A stretch of DNA of 64,000 bases from Quercus robur (taxonomy: Eukaryota > Streptophyta > Magnoliopsida > Fagales > Fagaceae). The notes under the pieces are model-generated. The model ran no database searches and was not told the origin of the DNA. It saw only the letters and a program-made list of their open reading frames with translations. Positions 47,901 through 58,499 of the stretch are shown one piece after another. Every line of letters begins with the position of its first letter. Position 1 is the stretch's first letter. Location of the stretch: the NCBI RefSeq assembly GCF_932294415.1, contig NC_065535.1:8035001-8099000 (forward strand). Direction: 5' to 3'. Both the position numbers and the translations under genes were made by a program.

Positions 47901-50900
47901 ACTCAATAGTTAAAATTTGAAATTGAATGTTTGAAACTGGCTTTCACGTGGGGTTGGCAGAAGACCCACAAAACAAAGAGGAAATATAAAAAAATATTAG
48001 AAAAGTTAAAATGAACGAAAAAGAAAAAGAAAACGTAAATGAAGCAGAAGAAGAAGAAGGCATCTGGGTGAGAGAGCAAAGAAAAAGAAAAAGAAAAAGA
48101 AGCAGAAGAAGAAGAAGAAGAAGAAGAAGAAGGAGAGAGGAGGAGCTCGCCGATCGGCCCGATCTAGCTCCGGCAAGCGACGGAGGGCAGCGGCAGCAGC
48201 AGCGGGCAGAGGTCAGAGGTCAGACATCTGTGATTTTTCTTTTTTTTTTTCACTGCTAGCGTGTCGGAGCCGCGTCGGAGCCGTGTCGGCGGCGTGTCGG
48301 AGAAGCGAAAAAAAAAAAAAAAAGAGACACTCGCCGGACACCGGAATCCGACGAGTCGTACCCGTTCCGGTGTCCGACACGTGTCCGACACCGACACGAC
48401 GCCAAAAATGGCGTGTCCGTGCAACCTAGGTTCTAGCATGGCATATGGTGTGGAAATCAAGCATTGCAGGAGTTGTTGCTGGAGTTGTATCTGTTCGTTC
48501 CTATTTGGAAATACCGAATGTTGGAGAATTCGACTGAGGAATATCAGATTTATACATGATTTTAATGATTGGAGAATGGAATCAATAGCATCTATGTTTC
48601 AAAATAATTTATATTTCAATGTCCCAAATGAAGGGCGTTAGAATTATGATTAAGTGATTAAATTTATCATTTCCTAACAACTTAAGCTTTTGGGAGAATT
48701 GGTAATTTAACATAGTGTCAAAGCAGGAAATCCTAAGTTCGATCCCTATCTTTAATCTACTTCTCATTTAAAATGTTAAAAATCCCACATGTTAGGCCCT
48801 CACTTATTACAAGTTAGGCCCAGATGTGAGGAGGAGTGTTAAATTTTGGTTAAGTAATTAAATTCACCATTTCCTAAAAACCTAAGCTTTTGGGAGAATT
48901 GCTTATTTAACAGAGGGCTTGAGGTGGAAGCTGACTACTAGTGGTAAGTTCAATGTTCAATTGTATTATGAAACTTTAAGAGGCGCCACTAGAGTAAGTT
49001 TCCCTTGGAAGAGCATTTGGTGCACTAAAACTCCAAAAAGAGTTACATTTTTTATGTGGATAGAGGCATGGGAAAGAATTTTGACATGCAACAAGCTTTC
49101 CAAGAGAGGCGAAATTTTGGAAAATTAGTGTTGTATGTGCAATAGTAGTGATGAAATTATGGATCATTTGCTGCTGCATTGTATAGTCACCCATAAGTTG
49201 CAGGTTTTTTTTATTTTATATTTTTGTGTTAGTCCTACTTATCTAGAACAAAGTTCTACTGGCTCATAATTTTTTTAAAAAAGAAAAAAGATGATAAACA
49301 AAGAAAATGGCAGAGTACATACAGCTCGCATGTTTGCATAGGTAGAATCCAAATTAGGTACTTCAAGGCCACGTAAAGCACCAGTTAACCACTCACATGC
49401 TTCAATATTTTGAAGCATGCGGGCTTCATCAAATGAACCTCCCGTCAAACATGCTGCATACTACAACCAAGGAAATGTCATCAGAAAGACCAAAAACAAG
49501 TTGTTCAAACTCAAACTAGTAATCCAATTGGAGAAAGTACCTCTGAAGGCACACGCAATCGTTCAAGAAGCTTATCAAGTTCCTCAATGAGAGCTTTGTT
49601 ATTCACAGATTGCATCTCCAAATTGTTATTGCGGGTTTCTATCTGGACACGAGTTAACAATATTTTCAAAATCATGCTAAATACATAAAATTGAGAAGTA
49701 AAAACAGAATTTAGGATTAAAAAAAATTAGCCGTGTAAGTAACATGGCATATAGAACAATCACTTTTTCAACAAACCCTAACAGAATAATTATTTAGCAA
49801 TTCAAATCAGATCCAGTAGTGGCAGCATAACTGCTTTTTTTTATCAACAAAATTACCACCATAAAAGATTTTTCTGCAACTATAATTGGAAAGTGAAAAT
49901 AAACATGTATGGGACATAAATAATTTATATTGAGAGAGAGAGAGAGAGAGAAACTAGAACACATGGAATGATCAACATCCTTATTAAAATAAATTTTAAT
50001 GCCAAGACAAAACACGGCCTTGACCAATATATATGTATGAACAGCTATGTTTTCTGGGAAGAAAGGAGGGGAGGCAAGGAAACTTTTTTTTTTTTTTTTT
50101 TTTTTTGAAATAAATAATAAAACTTCATTGAATGAAACTAATCAACTACAAAGAGCCAAAGCACACAGGAAGTGTGCTGAGGTAAACCTGAAAACAAACA
50201 AAACTAAGATGCAAGAAAAGTACAACTATCAAGTAAAGCAGGCAAGGAAGTAAAAGTGAAAACACTCAAAGCCATTGTCGACCCAAGCAAAGTATGGAAA
50301 AAGATAGTTTCAGGTCTTGAGTTGAACTTTTGGTTCCTTCATAAATTAGAGCATTCCTCTCCCACCAAATACCACACATTTCTATATTTACTTAACTTAC
50401 CCGGCCAGCTAGAGCAAGGAAACATTTTTATAACACATAACAACAAGCTAGACAAATAAATGGTGGGCACAATAAGTATGTTGAAGTCCTTACCGACTCA
50501 ATGTCCTCTCTCATGTGTCTAAGCTTCACATTAAAGATGCCTAACCATTCATCCATATCATCAACACAATTTGTGGCTGACTCAAGCCCATGCAATACCT
50601 GCAAGACCAACAATCAAAAAATAAATCACAATACATATCTGTCAACTTAAAGGACTTAATAAAGGAAAAACATAAACAGCACAACCATTCATCAAGTTCT
50701 CTAAAATGAGAACAAAAATTACCTCATCTATCAAAGGTTCACTTTCCAAAATGGCATGCACATTTGCTGCTTCCAAAGCCAGAAGCTCTCGCTTCAGCCT
50801 TTCGGAAAATGCCTCCGCCTCACCAATTCCCATGACATAACTGCAAATCATTTTTTAAGAAATATAACTAAAAAGGTGGTGCCACGGTGACAATTTGTCT

Positions 50901-53900
50901 TTCTTTCTAGTACTAACTGCAATTGGCATTTAAGGACATAAAAGAGTAAAATTATAACACTAAACTCTCAACAACTTCTTCATCAACCTAGAAAAATTTG
51001 GTAGCAATCAACTGTTCCTTCTTCAACAAGAACATGAAGCCCAACTCAAGCTCTAGGTCTACCAAGCTTTTTGGACCTTAATGCAATTAAAAGAAAAGAA
51101 AATAAGATCCTGCAAAGCTTCAACGGAAAAGAAAATAGATAAAAAAGAATGTGGCCCACTTGGCACTTTCATTAAGTACAAAATGACTTTGATATGGATA
51201 CTTCTTGAAAACTGCAGGGTCAACCAATGCCGACAGAATCACAAGACAAACTCTATACAAAATCTCTATGGCTAACAATGATTATTCAAATAAAACCTTG
51301 CATTGAAAAGAAACATTGAACCCCAAAAATGAAATCTGAATTTCAGTGGCCGAACCCCAAGAAATTAGTGTATCCATTAAAAACAAGAAAGGATGGAAAG
51401 AATGCAATCAATGCAGTCTTCCTCCTTTCATCAGACCCTAGGTTGACGTCAATGCATACCTTGGCTAGCTCACACATGTCTAACCCATTTCCAAATATCA
51501 GTGGCACGAAATTGTCAAGGACCTTAAAACCTTTTTCTTCTCATATAATGGAATTTCAATAGTCTAGTAAAATTGATATATATCTCAACTTGACCAAATA
51601 ACAATCAACAATAGTCATTCTTTATCAAATATCAATGAGACATCCCAAATTAACCAAACAACAATATAAGCCACAATTAAATAGATCCGATTCAGATCAA
51701 AGAATGCAAGCAATACGTACGTGCCCAAAAGAGCCTCCATATCCTCCTCCTCAGCCTGAGAAACAAGTTCTTTTTCAACGGTCACTTTCAAGTCACTTTC
51801 AGTCACTGTTGCCACAACAGGCCCGTCAGTTAGGTTCCTTTGAGTACTAACTGAGGGTGTGTTTTCCTATTCAGTGAAAAATTAAATGAAAGGGTTGTTA
51901 GATTGTGAATCCACATAAAAAATCAAACAGGTAGAACATCATTATACGCACCTTCGCCCAAAGAGCCATCTCCACAACATCTATTCCAACTACTTTAGGA
52001 AGACGACCCAGTACATCTTTACAGATGTTTAAGATACAAAGTAAAAGGCGGTTCCTACAAGAAAAGGTCCAAATCAATAATTAGCTACATGATAACACTA
52101 TAAAAGAGCATATCAAATCAAAAACCTATGCTATAATCCCAAAATAGTGCAAGAAAATTAACACTTGCATTTTCTAAAGAGAGAGATTCTAGAGAGGGGG
52201 GGGGGGGGAGAGTAGAGAAAGAGAGGGAATTCACACCTCAATCCAAATTCAAGAAATTTTACTATCAATCTATCTTTTTACAATGCATGTACATGGATAT
52301 TTATAGCCTAGGAGTTAGCTATTGTTGATGACATCATCCATAACTAACATTTATCACATGCTAGAATACAATTATAACATATTAATCACATGCAAGACTT
52401 AATAAAGCACATGACTTCTACTTCTAACAACTTCCTAAAATCTAGCTTGTGCATGTGCCATTAACTAATTTTCCCTCCAATTTTCAAATACCACAACAAA
52501 CTTGGCACGTGTGGATTTAGCTACAATTATCATATGGCACATGTGAAATTCAGCCCTTAGGCTTGGCTGGCCTTGTACCATGTCACTCCCTCGTGCCATG
52601 TCACCATGCCGCATCATCATCCATGTTATGAGTTATACTCCTACATCAATATTTTTAAGAGTGCATTGCTCCCATCATATTTACCTGTCATCAATATTGC
52701 GCATGGTCCACTGAGGTGGAGTAACACTTTGGCTTCTGAGGTTATCAAAACCCTATAAGAAGTTTGGTTAGAAGCTAAAAGACAAAAGAATGTGTGTACA
52801 TAATCAGAATCCAAATGTAATATAGAGTAAGAGATTTAACATTACCAGTGTAAACGTACATCCACTGGGGTCATTTGCTATAACCTCCACTTTTGATAGA
52901 TGTTTTAACTTGTACAACTTTGCAGGCTGCAAATGAAAGAAATTTTTTTCAAAAGTTATAATAAAATAGATCATTAGCAAAAAAATAAAATTTTACAGAA
53001 AATCATGAATAGGTAGGAAATGATGCAACTCATTTTCAATAGTTCTATTAACCAACTCATTACTGGCGATTATATTTCCTATCTTTTTCTATTTTATTTG
53101 AGTCGATCAGAATTGAAATTGCTTGCAAGATTTTGTTAGATCACACAAGCCTACAAATTGCCACAGCCAGCCTCATGTGCCTAAACATATAATCATGCCA
53201 GCCAACAAGTCAGTGTGGCAATGATCACACCTATACTGGGCTTTGGTGGAGTTTTGAGTTCCTATTACTGAATCTCCATTCACTATTAACCTTATAAATT
53301 TTGAAAACATTTTGAAAATTTTCCGAATATGAAAAAATATAAGAAATTCAATGTTTACCTCAAGAACTCCTCCAGTTGAATACTTCATGACTCGAAGAAA
53401 AGCTTTTATCCGCTGACCTTTTGATTTTGCTGCACAAACCACACACAATCACTAACAATGCCACACAAATTAAATACCAGAACCTAATCCTAGGAATCAA
53501 TTTAATAAGCTGTTAATCATATATGACAATGTACACCCATGTGGGGGTATATGTATATTACCTAAATCTATAACTTTTCATTTATCTAGATAAATTTCAG
53601 ACCGTAACCAAATCTCACGGTACCTTTCAATCAAGATGGAAAGCTCAAATTACACCTATTATGCATCAATTTTAAACTTTTATGTTAAGTACATATATAC
53701 CCAAATCCTTAAATTTCAAAAGTGCATTGGCAGTATTTAAAGTAATACTAACCAGTGCCAATATGATCCTCATCAATACCAGTGTTGCGAAAAAAAATTC
53801 ACCAAAACTAACAATTTTAACTTTTTACAGAATCATCCAATCAATAAGAACCACGGAAATCTAAAAGAATTACAATTAGGAGTATAATAGTTTATTAATT

Positions 53901-54517
53901 AAACTCATTCTCGCTTTCGACATTCAAAAACTAATTGAATTTCGATGAATGAGATAATCACATAGGTCAGAGGCTTTGGTAGTATTTAAAGTAATATTAA
54001 AGTGCTTCTGTTTAGTACAAACCGGGGACGATTTCGGTCCAATTCTTATGGTTCCCATTTTGATTAAAATGCTGCAACAAAGTTTACAACTTCACTTGTA
54101 CAATACATATATCTAACACTGGCATCGATGTGGAAACCAATCCAAGAGAGTGAGGATCCAAAACTAGAATCATCCAAACAATAAGAACCATTGAAATCTA
54201 AAAGAATCACAGCAATTGATAATTTTAACTTCATTATTTTAAGCTGAAGATGAAACTCAATTTCGCTTTTCGACATTCAAAAAACTAAATGAATTTTCGA
54301 TGAATCAGATAGAGAGAGAGAGAGAGAGAGAGAGATACGAACTTGAGAGAGCGAGAACCCTAGGTTTGGCCATTTGGCGGCCGAGTTTGCCGGATTTGCC
54401 CCAGATCCCTCGGCTCTTGGCGACGCGGATCGACATCACGATCTTCTGCTTGGTGCCTTCGATTGCGGCCTCGCAAGCTCGCCGCAGCTCATCGTCGTCC
54501 GCGCTCGATTTCGCCAT
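35929..54517 (-). CDS. SEC3A: Exocyst complex component SEC3 (SEC3A-like), 25 coding exons
   Basis: Exons (minus strand, first to last): 54343-54517, 53359-53429, 52846-52926, 52685-52752, 51952-52054, 51721-51866, 50723-50840, 50494-50598, 49541-49642, 49323-49460, 45741-45869, 45557-45637, 45394-45468, 43967-44140, 43732-43885, 43554-43618, 42403-42573, 42233-42312, 39157-39238, 38503-38600, 38274-38382, 38092-38160, 37089-37154, 36920-37009, 35929-36042. All junctions are GT-AG and the sum is 887 codons plus stop, the length I recall for Arabidopsis SEC3A. SEC3 is an exocyst subunit that helps tether secretory vesicles to plasma-membrane sites. The N-terminal part is the lipid-binding PH-like Sec3 domain. 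A helical, coiled-coil-prone middle follows ([19 protein letters not shown] on), then the Sec3 C-terminal domain. An acidic loop ([11 protein letters not shown]) lies near residue 560. Small differences from Arabidopsis: IIYTQF for IIYYQF at the exon 21/22 join and an extra H in KIYHPSE. Apparently intact. Confidence 0.95.
36268..36388 (-). mobile_element. tRNA-derived SINE in SEC3 intron 24
   Basis: Minus strand reads a box A-like TGGCTCAGTGGTAATGACC and, further on, a box B-like GGTTTAAACCCC. The spacing fits a short plant SINE head. The tail is not clear. Confidence 0.55.
36428..36464. mobile_element. Short insertion with 16-bp TSD
   Basis: 37 nt between two perfect copies of ATCCCTTCATAACTAC (36,412-36,427 and 36,465-36,480). 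Strand and source are unclear. Confidence 0.6.
37522..37632 (-). mobile_element. tRNA-derived SINE in SEC3 intron 22
   Basis: Minus strand shows TGATGCGATGGCAAGTGCC (box A-like) and ATGTTCAAGTCC (box B-like) about 40 nt later. Ends near GAGAGAGATGC. Confidence 0.5.
37655..37742 (-). mobile_element. tRNA-derived SINE in SEC3 intron 22 (second)
   Basis: Minus strand has TGGCCCAGTGGCATTCGTC (box A-like) and GGGGTCAAATCCCC (box B-like), followed by an A-rich stretch. It resembles the head of the SINE at 36,268. Confidence 0.55.
39897..39911 (+). mobile_element. Micro retro-insertion of 15 nt, 21-bp TSD
   Basis: ACTTATC plus eight A's, flanked by a perfect 21-bp direct repeat beginning AAATATTTCTG (39,876-39,896 and 39,912-39,932). 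Lies in SEC3 intron 18. The body is the same 3' end (ACTTATC) as the insertion at 17,438. Confidence 0.8.
40340..40710 (-). mobile_element. LINE fragment (zf-RVT region), SEC3 intron 18
   Basis: Minus-strand translation reads [20 protein letters not shown]...LTIDNLRR and then a stretch ending [10 protein letters not shown]. This is the reverse-transcriptase zinc-binding (zf-RVT) part of plant LINEs. It is interrupted and 5'-truncated. Confidence 0.7.
40731..40754 (+). mobile_element. Micro retro-insertion of about 24 nt, about 18-20 bp TSD
   Basis: TTACCTATC plus A's, flanked by AGAGTTTATAATAGGATTTG (40,711-40,730) and AGAGTTTAATAGGATTTG (40,755-40,772). The 3' end sequence resembles that of the insertions at 17,438 and 39,897. 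Confidence 0.7.
40840..41500 (-). mobile_element. LINE fragment (zf-RVT and C-terminal tail), SEC3 intron 18
   Basis: Minus strand encodes degraded zf-RVT sequence followed by [20 protein letters not shown] and [13 protein letters not shown], a typical C-terminal tail of plant L1-type LINEs. Stops and frame changes show it is dead. Confidence 0.75.
41574..41593 (-). mobile_element. Micro retro-insertion of 20 nt, 13-bp TSD
   Basis: AAAAAC, (T)8, GATTGG between two perfect TGAATTGTTTGGA repeats (41,561-41,573 and 41,594-41,606). On the minus strand it ends CCAATC plus A's. Confidence 0.62.
41740..41990 (+). mobile_element. LINE fragment (end of RT domain), SEC3 intron 18
   Basis: Plus strand reads [21 protein letters not shown] and [21 protein letters not shown]. 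This is the segment downstream of the polymerase core in plant LINEs. One in-frame stop is visible after LPTY. Orientation is opposite to the two fragments to its left. Confidence 0.75.
46640..47340 (-). mobile_element. LINE fragment (zf-RVT and tail), SEC3 intron 10
   Basis: Minus strand contains [16 protein letters not shown] and [10 protein letters not shown], followed by [22 protein letters not shown], so zf-RVT plus C-terminal tail. Degraded. Confidence 0.7.
47518..48428. mobile_element. Mutator-like element, non-autonomous, perfect 9-bp TSD
   Basis: 911 bp flanked by perfect GGTTCTAGC repeats (47,509-47,517 and 48,429-48,437). Ends are CTATGTTGCATGGACACGG and (rev. comp.) TAGGTTGCACGGACACGCC. 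Both subterminal regions are packed with ACACGG/GTGTCGG motifs. The interior has an AT-rich half, a GAA-type microsatellite (about 48,045-48,135) and a GC-rich patch (48,140-48,220) that might be captured DNA but is not recognised. No transposase. Confidence 0.85.
48438..49200 (+). mobile_element. LINE fragment (zf-RVT) interrupted by a TRIM, SEC3 intron 10
   Basis: Plus strand reads [10 protein letters not shown] before the TRIM and [20 protein letters not shown] after it, then [20 protein letters not shown] and [18 protein letters not shown]. This is zf-RVT sequence of a plant LINE. The Mutator-like element abuts its left end, so it probably landed in the same LINE copy. Confidence 0.72.
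48636..48912 (+). mobile_element. TRIM-like mini LTR element nested in a LINE
   Basis: Two direct repeats of 76-77 bp (48,636-48,712 and 48,837-48,912) surround about 124 bp. After the left repeat comes TAGTGTCAAAGCAGGA, similar to a methionine-tRNA primer-binding site. Before the right repeat is a purine tract, GTGAGGAGGAG. Flanks AAGGG/GAGGG are a near 5-bp duplication. No coding region, as expected of TRIMs. Confidence 0.75.
50084..50413 (-). mobile_element. 5'-truncated LINE 3' end, 10-bp TSD, SEC3 intron 8
   Basis: 330 bp flanked by GCAAGGAAAC (50,074-50,083 and 50,414-50,423). The left side is a 20+ nt poly(T), the poly(A) tail on the minus strand. The far end reads [15 protein letters not shown], a LINE C-terminal tail. 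A clean target-primed insertion. Confidence 0.8.
52150..52646 (-). mobile_element. Probable LTR fragment or solo LTR in SEC3 intron 4
   Basis: On the minus strand it starts TGTAGGAGTATAACTC and contains a TATA-like CTATAAATATCC (about 52,300), followed by CT-rich and C-run sequence as in plant LTR leaders. I could not find a convincing second border or target duplication, so extent and family are uncertain. Confidence 0.4.
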
Positions 54518-55639
54518 TTCCTGATTTCGATTTCAACTTTTTCTGGTATATGATTCAGATTTCACAGAGAGAGAGAGAGAGATAAACACACAACACAGAT
54601 GATGAAGGTGGAAAATGTCGGAATGAATGAAAATTGAAAAGTACAAATTAAATTTCGTTAACGTAATCAATGGGTCGGTGTTTTGGGCCTACGGGTTCGA
54701 TCTATACGTATCAAACCCGGGTGAATTTTGTTGCAGAGAAACAATATTTTTTTTATAACGGTTAAAAAAATATATCTTAAAAGGAGAAACTTTCTCCTAT
54801 CAAAAATACACTTTCCCCTTTTGGGTTGTTTTTCATTTTTATTCTTTTTTACGCTTTAAAATTTTTATTTTGACTATTTATGTTTAATTCTAATATCAAA
54901 TCATCTCTATCTTACCCTTCATTTAATAAAAATAGTTCAGTGCATACATCTAGTTCGGTCCCCCTAGCCAATCCATTTTTTTTATAAATTTGAATTTAGT
55001 TTTTTTTTAATTTTTCTTTTCTTTTTTTACTAGCCGACACAAGTACAATCAATCTATATGGACAAATTCGTTATATCGAATCGTTACGTCAAAATAAAAG
55101 TATTTGATTAATCTAAATTCATGTAATTTATTAATTATTAAAATTCTCTTCTGATCAACCGTCAACTTGAATGGGAATTTTTCTATATAATAATAACATA
55201 AAAGGGGAATGTTAAATTAAAAGATTAGTTTTATTATTTTTAAATAGTTTAAACTTTTGATATAATTGATAATTTAAAAATATTATAGTTTAAAGTTCTT
55301 TTATTAAAAATTTTTTAATCATAATATCTACTAAAAAAATTATGCAAAAACAAGGAATTTTAAAAGAATAGATTTTAAGTGAAAAATATTAAGATCTAAA
55401 AAGTCAAATAAAATCAATATTTTAATATATTAGAATAACTTATTTTGATTGTCTTCAAAATGCATGGAGCATGTCCTCCTTGGCTCTTTTAAGAGGACGA
55501 GTCCTCCAAAGTCCAAAGGACTTAAATGGATTATGAAAAATGGACAAATTATTAAATTATGGACTAACCAGTAGATACCACCAGGACTAATATTTGGTTT
55601 TCATTACCCCAATACCCCCACCACATCCAAAAATTTCTC
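54518..55639. other. SEC3 promoter side and intergenic AT-rich DNA
   Basis: The SEC3 start codon is at 54,517. The sequence just right of it, with a GA repeat near 54,568-54,582, is the presumed 5' UTR and promoter. Beyond about 54,750 the DNA is AT-rich with no gene seen. Confidence 0.55.
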
Positions 55640-56350
55640 TCTTCCAATCCACTCTTGGTGCAAATTAAATTCCTTGTCTAAATTCAATACTGAATATACC
55701 CCATCCCCATGGAGTAACATCTTTGATTTCACTATTTGGTTAGGGCATAATTCCCTAGTTTTTAAGGGTCAAAATATCCCTCCTCATATCCTAAGAAAGA
55801 ACTCTCTGTCCCATGCAATCAAATTCTACTTCTTAAGTAATATTCCAGCACAATCTATACACATCTAAACTCATATAGATATATTGGACACCAGCACAAA
55901 TCCCTCTCATTACTATTAACATAGGTGGAAGTTTCTAAAGGTAATCCTGGTAATTCAGGAGCCAACGGTATCATTCAGAACTGTAATGGTGAATTGTTAT
56001 GGGGCTTCTCTTTAAATTCAGGAATCTCCAATAATACAACAGTTGAGCTCTAGGCTATCCGGGAAGGTCTAATACAACAGATTGACTCTTTATTAGCTGC
56101 TAAATGGGTAAAAGACCCCAAACCTGGAATATACTCCTGAGTAGCATCTCAAAGGGAGAGAAATCTTATACGACACATACCCCAAACCTTTTTGTTGTAA
56201 TTTTTGTGCTGGGATTATATGAATTTTGTTTCATCTCGTAATGTGTGTTCAAATAATGCTCTTAATGTTTGTTGGATTATGCGTAGTCAGTTTATCTTTT
56301 GTTTTGTAAACAAGGGTATAGCTACTCTTGAAAATTTTGGATTGAGTCCC
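55640..56350 (+). mobile_element. LINE remnant (C-terminal part and RNase H domain)
   Basis: Plus strand carries a tail-like stretch (DFTIWLGHNSLVFKGQNIPPH), then EVSKGNPGNSGANGIIQNCNGELLWGFS. This resembles the RNase H domain (RVT_3) of plant LINEs. A T-rich run ends it near 56,375. Several stops; not functional. Confidence 0.65.
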
Positions 56351-56399
56351 ATTTCTATTCTTTTTTTTTTTTTTTTAAATTTATGAACAAAAAAAATGG

Positions 56400-56954
56400 G
56401 TAAAGGAGAGCAACCAAAGTTAGCATCTTTCACCTGGGTGTGACCATAATTACAATTTACCCACCGAGCCCAAGTTTACAGAAGCAAAGGATCTGGATGA
56501 GCCATAGTTGTGCATCCAACCCCATCAAGGACATTAGTGAGCATGAGCTAAGAACATAGAGTTAACATCCCACTTTTATGCACCCAAAAAAAAAAAAAAA
56601 AAAGTCCTCTTGGTGGACATGATTTCAATATAGAGAGCTTGTACGATGACAATTGGCGCAAAACATAAGTGTCACAAGAAGTGGGCCTAAGTAAGTAATT
56701 ATCAGACCCCAATGAGTCATAATTGTCTCAACATGTATGTTGTACAAACAGGAATCAACCTTCCTCTGAAATAGTTTTAGATTTTGGACTCTCTCCTCTC
56801 AAGAGAGAACTGCAAAGTACTACAAACAAAAAAATTAAAGCAAGGCAGTAACGTTTCCACGGTCAAGCAGAGAAATATTTGGTATTATTCGACCTCCAAG
56901 ACACTATCAGCCTCTTCTTTTAAGACAAGAAAAAAAAAAAAAAAAAAAAAAAAG
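56400..56954. other. Intergenic, 3' of the dirigent gene
   Basis: No gene recognised. Contains A-rich tracts (56,586-56,603 and 56,930-56,953). The right part is the likely 3' UTR of the minus-strand dirigent gene. Confidence 0.5.
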
Positions 56955-57521
56955 TCATAAGGGTATTATCTGTGATCGATTAGGAAATCTAAGTTGAAGT
57001 TTTACGTGGTAAGTTGATGCATCCACATCAGTTGGTAATTGGGTATGATCAGCCTGTGCAAAAACAGCAAACCCACGTGCAAAAGCAAAAGACCCAGTTC
57101 CACCTACCACAGTGAGTTCTTCTCTGTCCTTATGAGCAACATGCTTGGCCTCAACACTAAGGCTACCTGAATACTCTTTAGTGTCAAAGCTCAGATATAT
57201 GATATTGAAAGCCGAGTGTGCAAACTGTTCCACAGGAACTATGAAGCCCTGGGCTTTTCCCACAACCCTGGAAGTGTTTTCTGGTCCCTCTGTTAGCATA
57301 TGGTGGAAAATAAAGGCTTCAGCATCATCTGATTTTGTCACGGGTTGAGTGTTGGAGCTAGCAACTTGTGGTTGTTGTATGTACAAAGACAAGGCTAGCC
57401 AAGGTGGTTTTGTGTTATTCTTTGATGGCTTTTTGTGGGACATGGGAGAGAGCAAAGCCAAGAGAATGACTGCCAGTATGGCTAAGGAAACTGTTGTGCA
57501 AAATATGACTCTAGGAAGCAT
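56955..57521 (-). CDS. Dirigent-domain protein, intronless, 188 aa
   Basis: Dirigent proteins are secreted beta-barrels that steer stereoselective coupling of phenolic radicals, in lignan or related wall chemistry. Residues 5-26 form a hydrophobic signal peptide or anchor (VIFCTTVSLAILAVILLALL). A variable linker follows (27-68), then the dirigent motifs FIFHH (70-74), LTEGPENTSRVVGKAQG (76-92), a strand region (AFNIIYLSFDTKEYSGSLSVEA), and VVGGTGSFAFARG (138-150). N-glycosylation sequons: N35, N82 and N181. The segment of about 35 residues that in typical dirigents separates FYFHD from the DDxLTEGP motif is absent. FIFHH runs straight into the LTEGP block, as I recall from the DIR17-like branch. 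Catalytic-site residues of that missing part are therefore not present. A lone single-exon gene. Confidence 0.85.
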   Translation of the reverse strand: MLPRVIFCTTVSLAILAVILLALLSPMSHKKPSKNNTKPPWLALSLYIQQPQVASSNTQPVTKSDDAEAFIFHHMLTEGPENTSRVVGKAQGFIVPVEQFAHSAFNIIYLSFDTKEYSGSLSVEAKHVAHKDREELTVVGGTGSFAFARGFAVFAQADHTQLPTDVDASTYHVKLQLRFPNRSQIIPL

Positions 57522-58370
57522 CTTGCACCAACGAGATTGGAGTTGGGGTTTGAATTTGGTTTCTATAAGATCACTTTAATACTTCAATAGGTGAGATAAA
57601 CTTGCTCCTCATTGTTAATGGTTTTGGCCACCTAATCCACTCTTCCAATACCAAAACTGGTAAACCTAAACCAATTATGAATCTGCATGCTTTCCTGAAG
57701 AGTTAGTGGAACCTTATGGCTAAAATCCAAAATGTGGATCTCGAATGCACATATTTTGAGATGCATAAATCATATCTTCTCATTTTTTGCCCATTAGAGA
57801 AGAACAAAACAAAACCTCACCTTAAAAGAAATCTCTTCCTCATTATACTACCTTTGAATTCAGGGCACAAACATTTATGTTGGGATTCTCCACAGACAGA
57901 GCAAGTGTGCATTCTTGAGATTCCCCAGCACCTAAGAACAAATTAAAGATTAGCGTAAAATAATAATATAAAAAAATGGTCTTCCCCCTTCATATACACT
58001 GCATATGTGATGTATAATTTTTTGAAAAGACTAACCTCAAGTGATCAATTGAATGGACTGATATGGTTAATCACTTTGCCCCTAGCAAAATCAAACATCA
58101 TGTAGAAAAGATGATCCAAAGTCATGGAAGAAAGCAGCATTGAGACAATGGATGCATTTATCTATGAAAGTATGCCAATAGGCTATATATACACTTTATT
58201 TTTTGGTGCCAAAATCCTAGCAAGGTAACACCTCGGAATTGCTGAATGAACACAAGGCTATACAAGCCATTTGCATGCCTTATTGATACACAAAGACTTC
58301 AAAGCACAAGATATTTGACACAAACATTTTACAGTTCACAACTTATAATGAAATATAAAACGGCAGCATC
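57522..58370. other. Dirigent 5' flank; no gene
   Basis: Presumed promoter region. I see no motif I can name with confidence. Confidence 0.4.
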
Positions 58371-58431
58371 TCAGTGCAAACTGGCACCTCCAGGTACAGG
58401 ACCCTTTGGGATGTAAATCTTGCTGTGTCTT
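58371..58431 (-). other. Possible short terminal exon, unassigned
   Basis: After an acceptor-like TTTGCAG the minus strand reads RHSKIYIPKGPVPGGASLH and a stop. It could be the last exon of a gene lying to the right, but no further exons were found and the peptide is not recognised. It may be chance. Confidence 0.2.
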
Positions 58432-58499
58432 CTGCAAACTGGCAAGAGAGATTTTCATTAAATCAAACTTAGCCACTTAAGCTGCTAAGCAGCAAAAAT

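Noticed and set aside
48011-48259. Arginine/glutamate-rich frame in the Mutator-like element
   Set aside because: Driven by the GAA microsatellite; lies inside a non-autonomous element.
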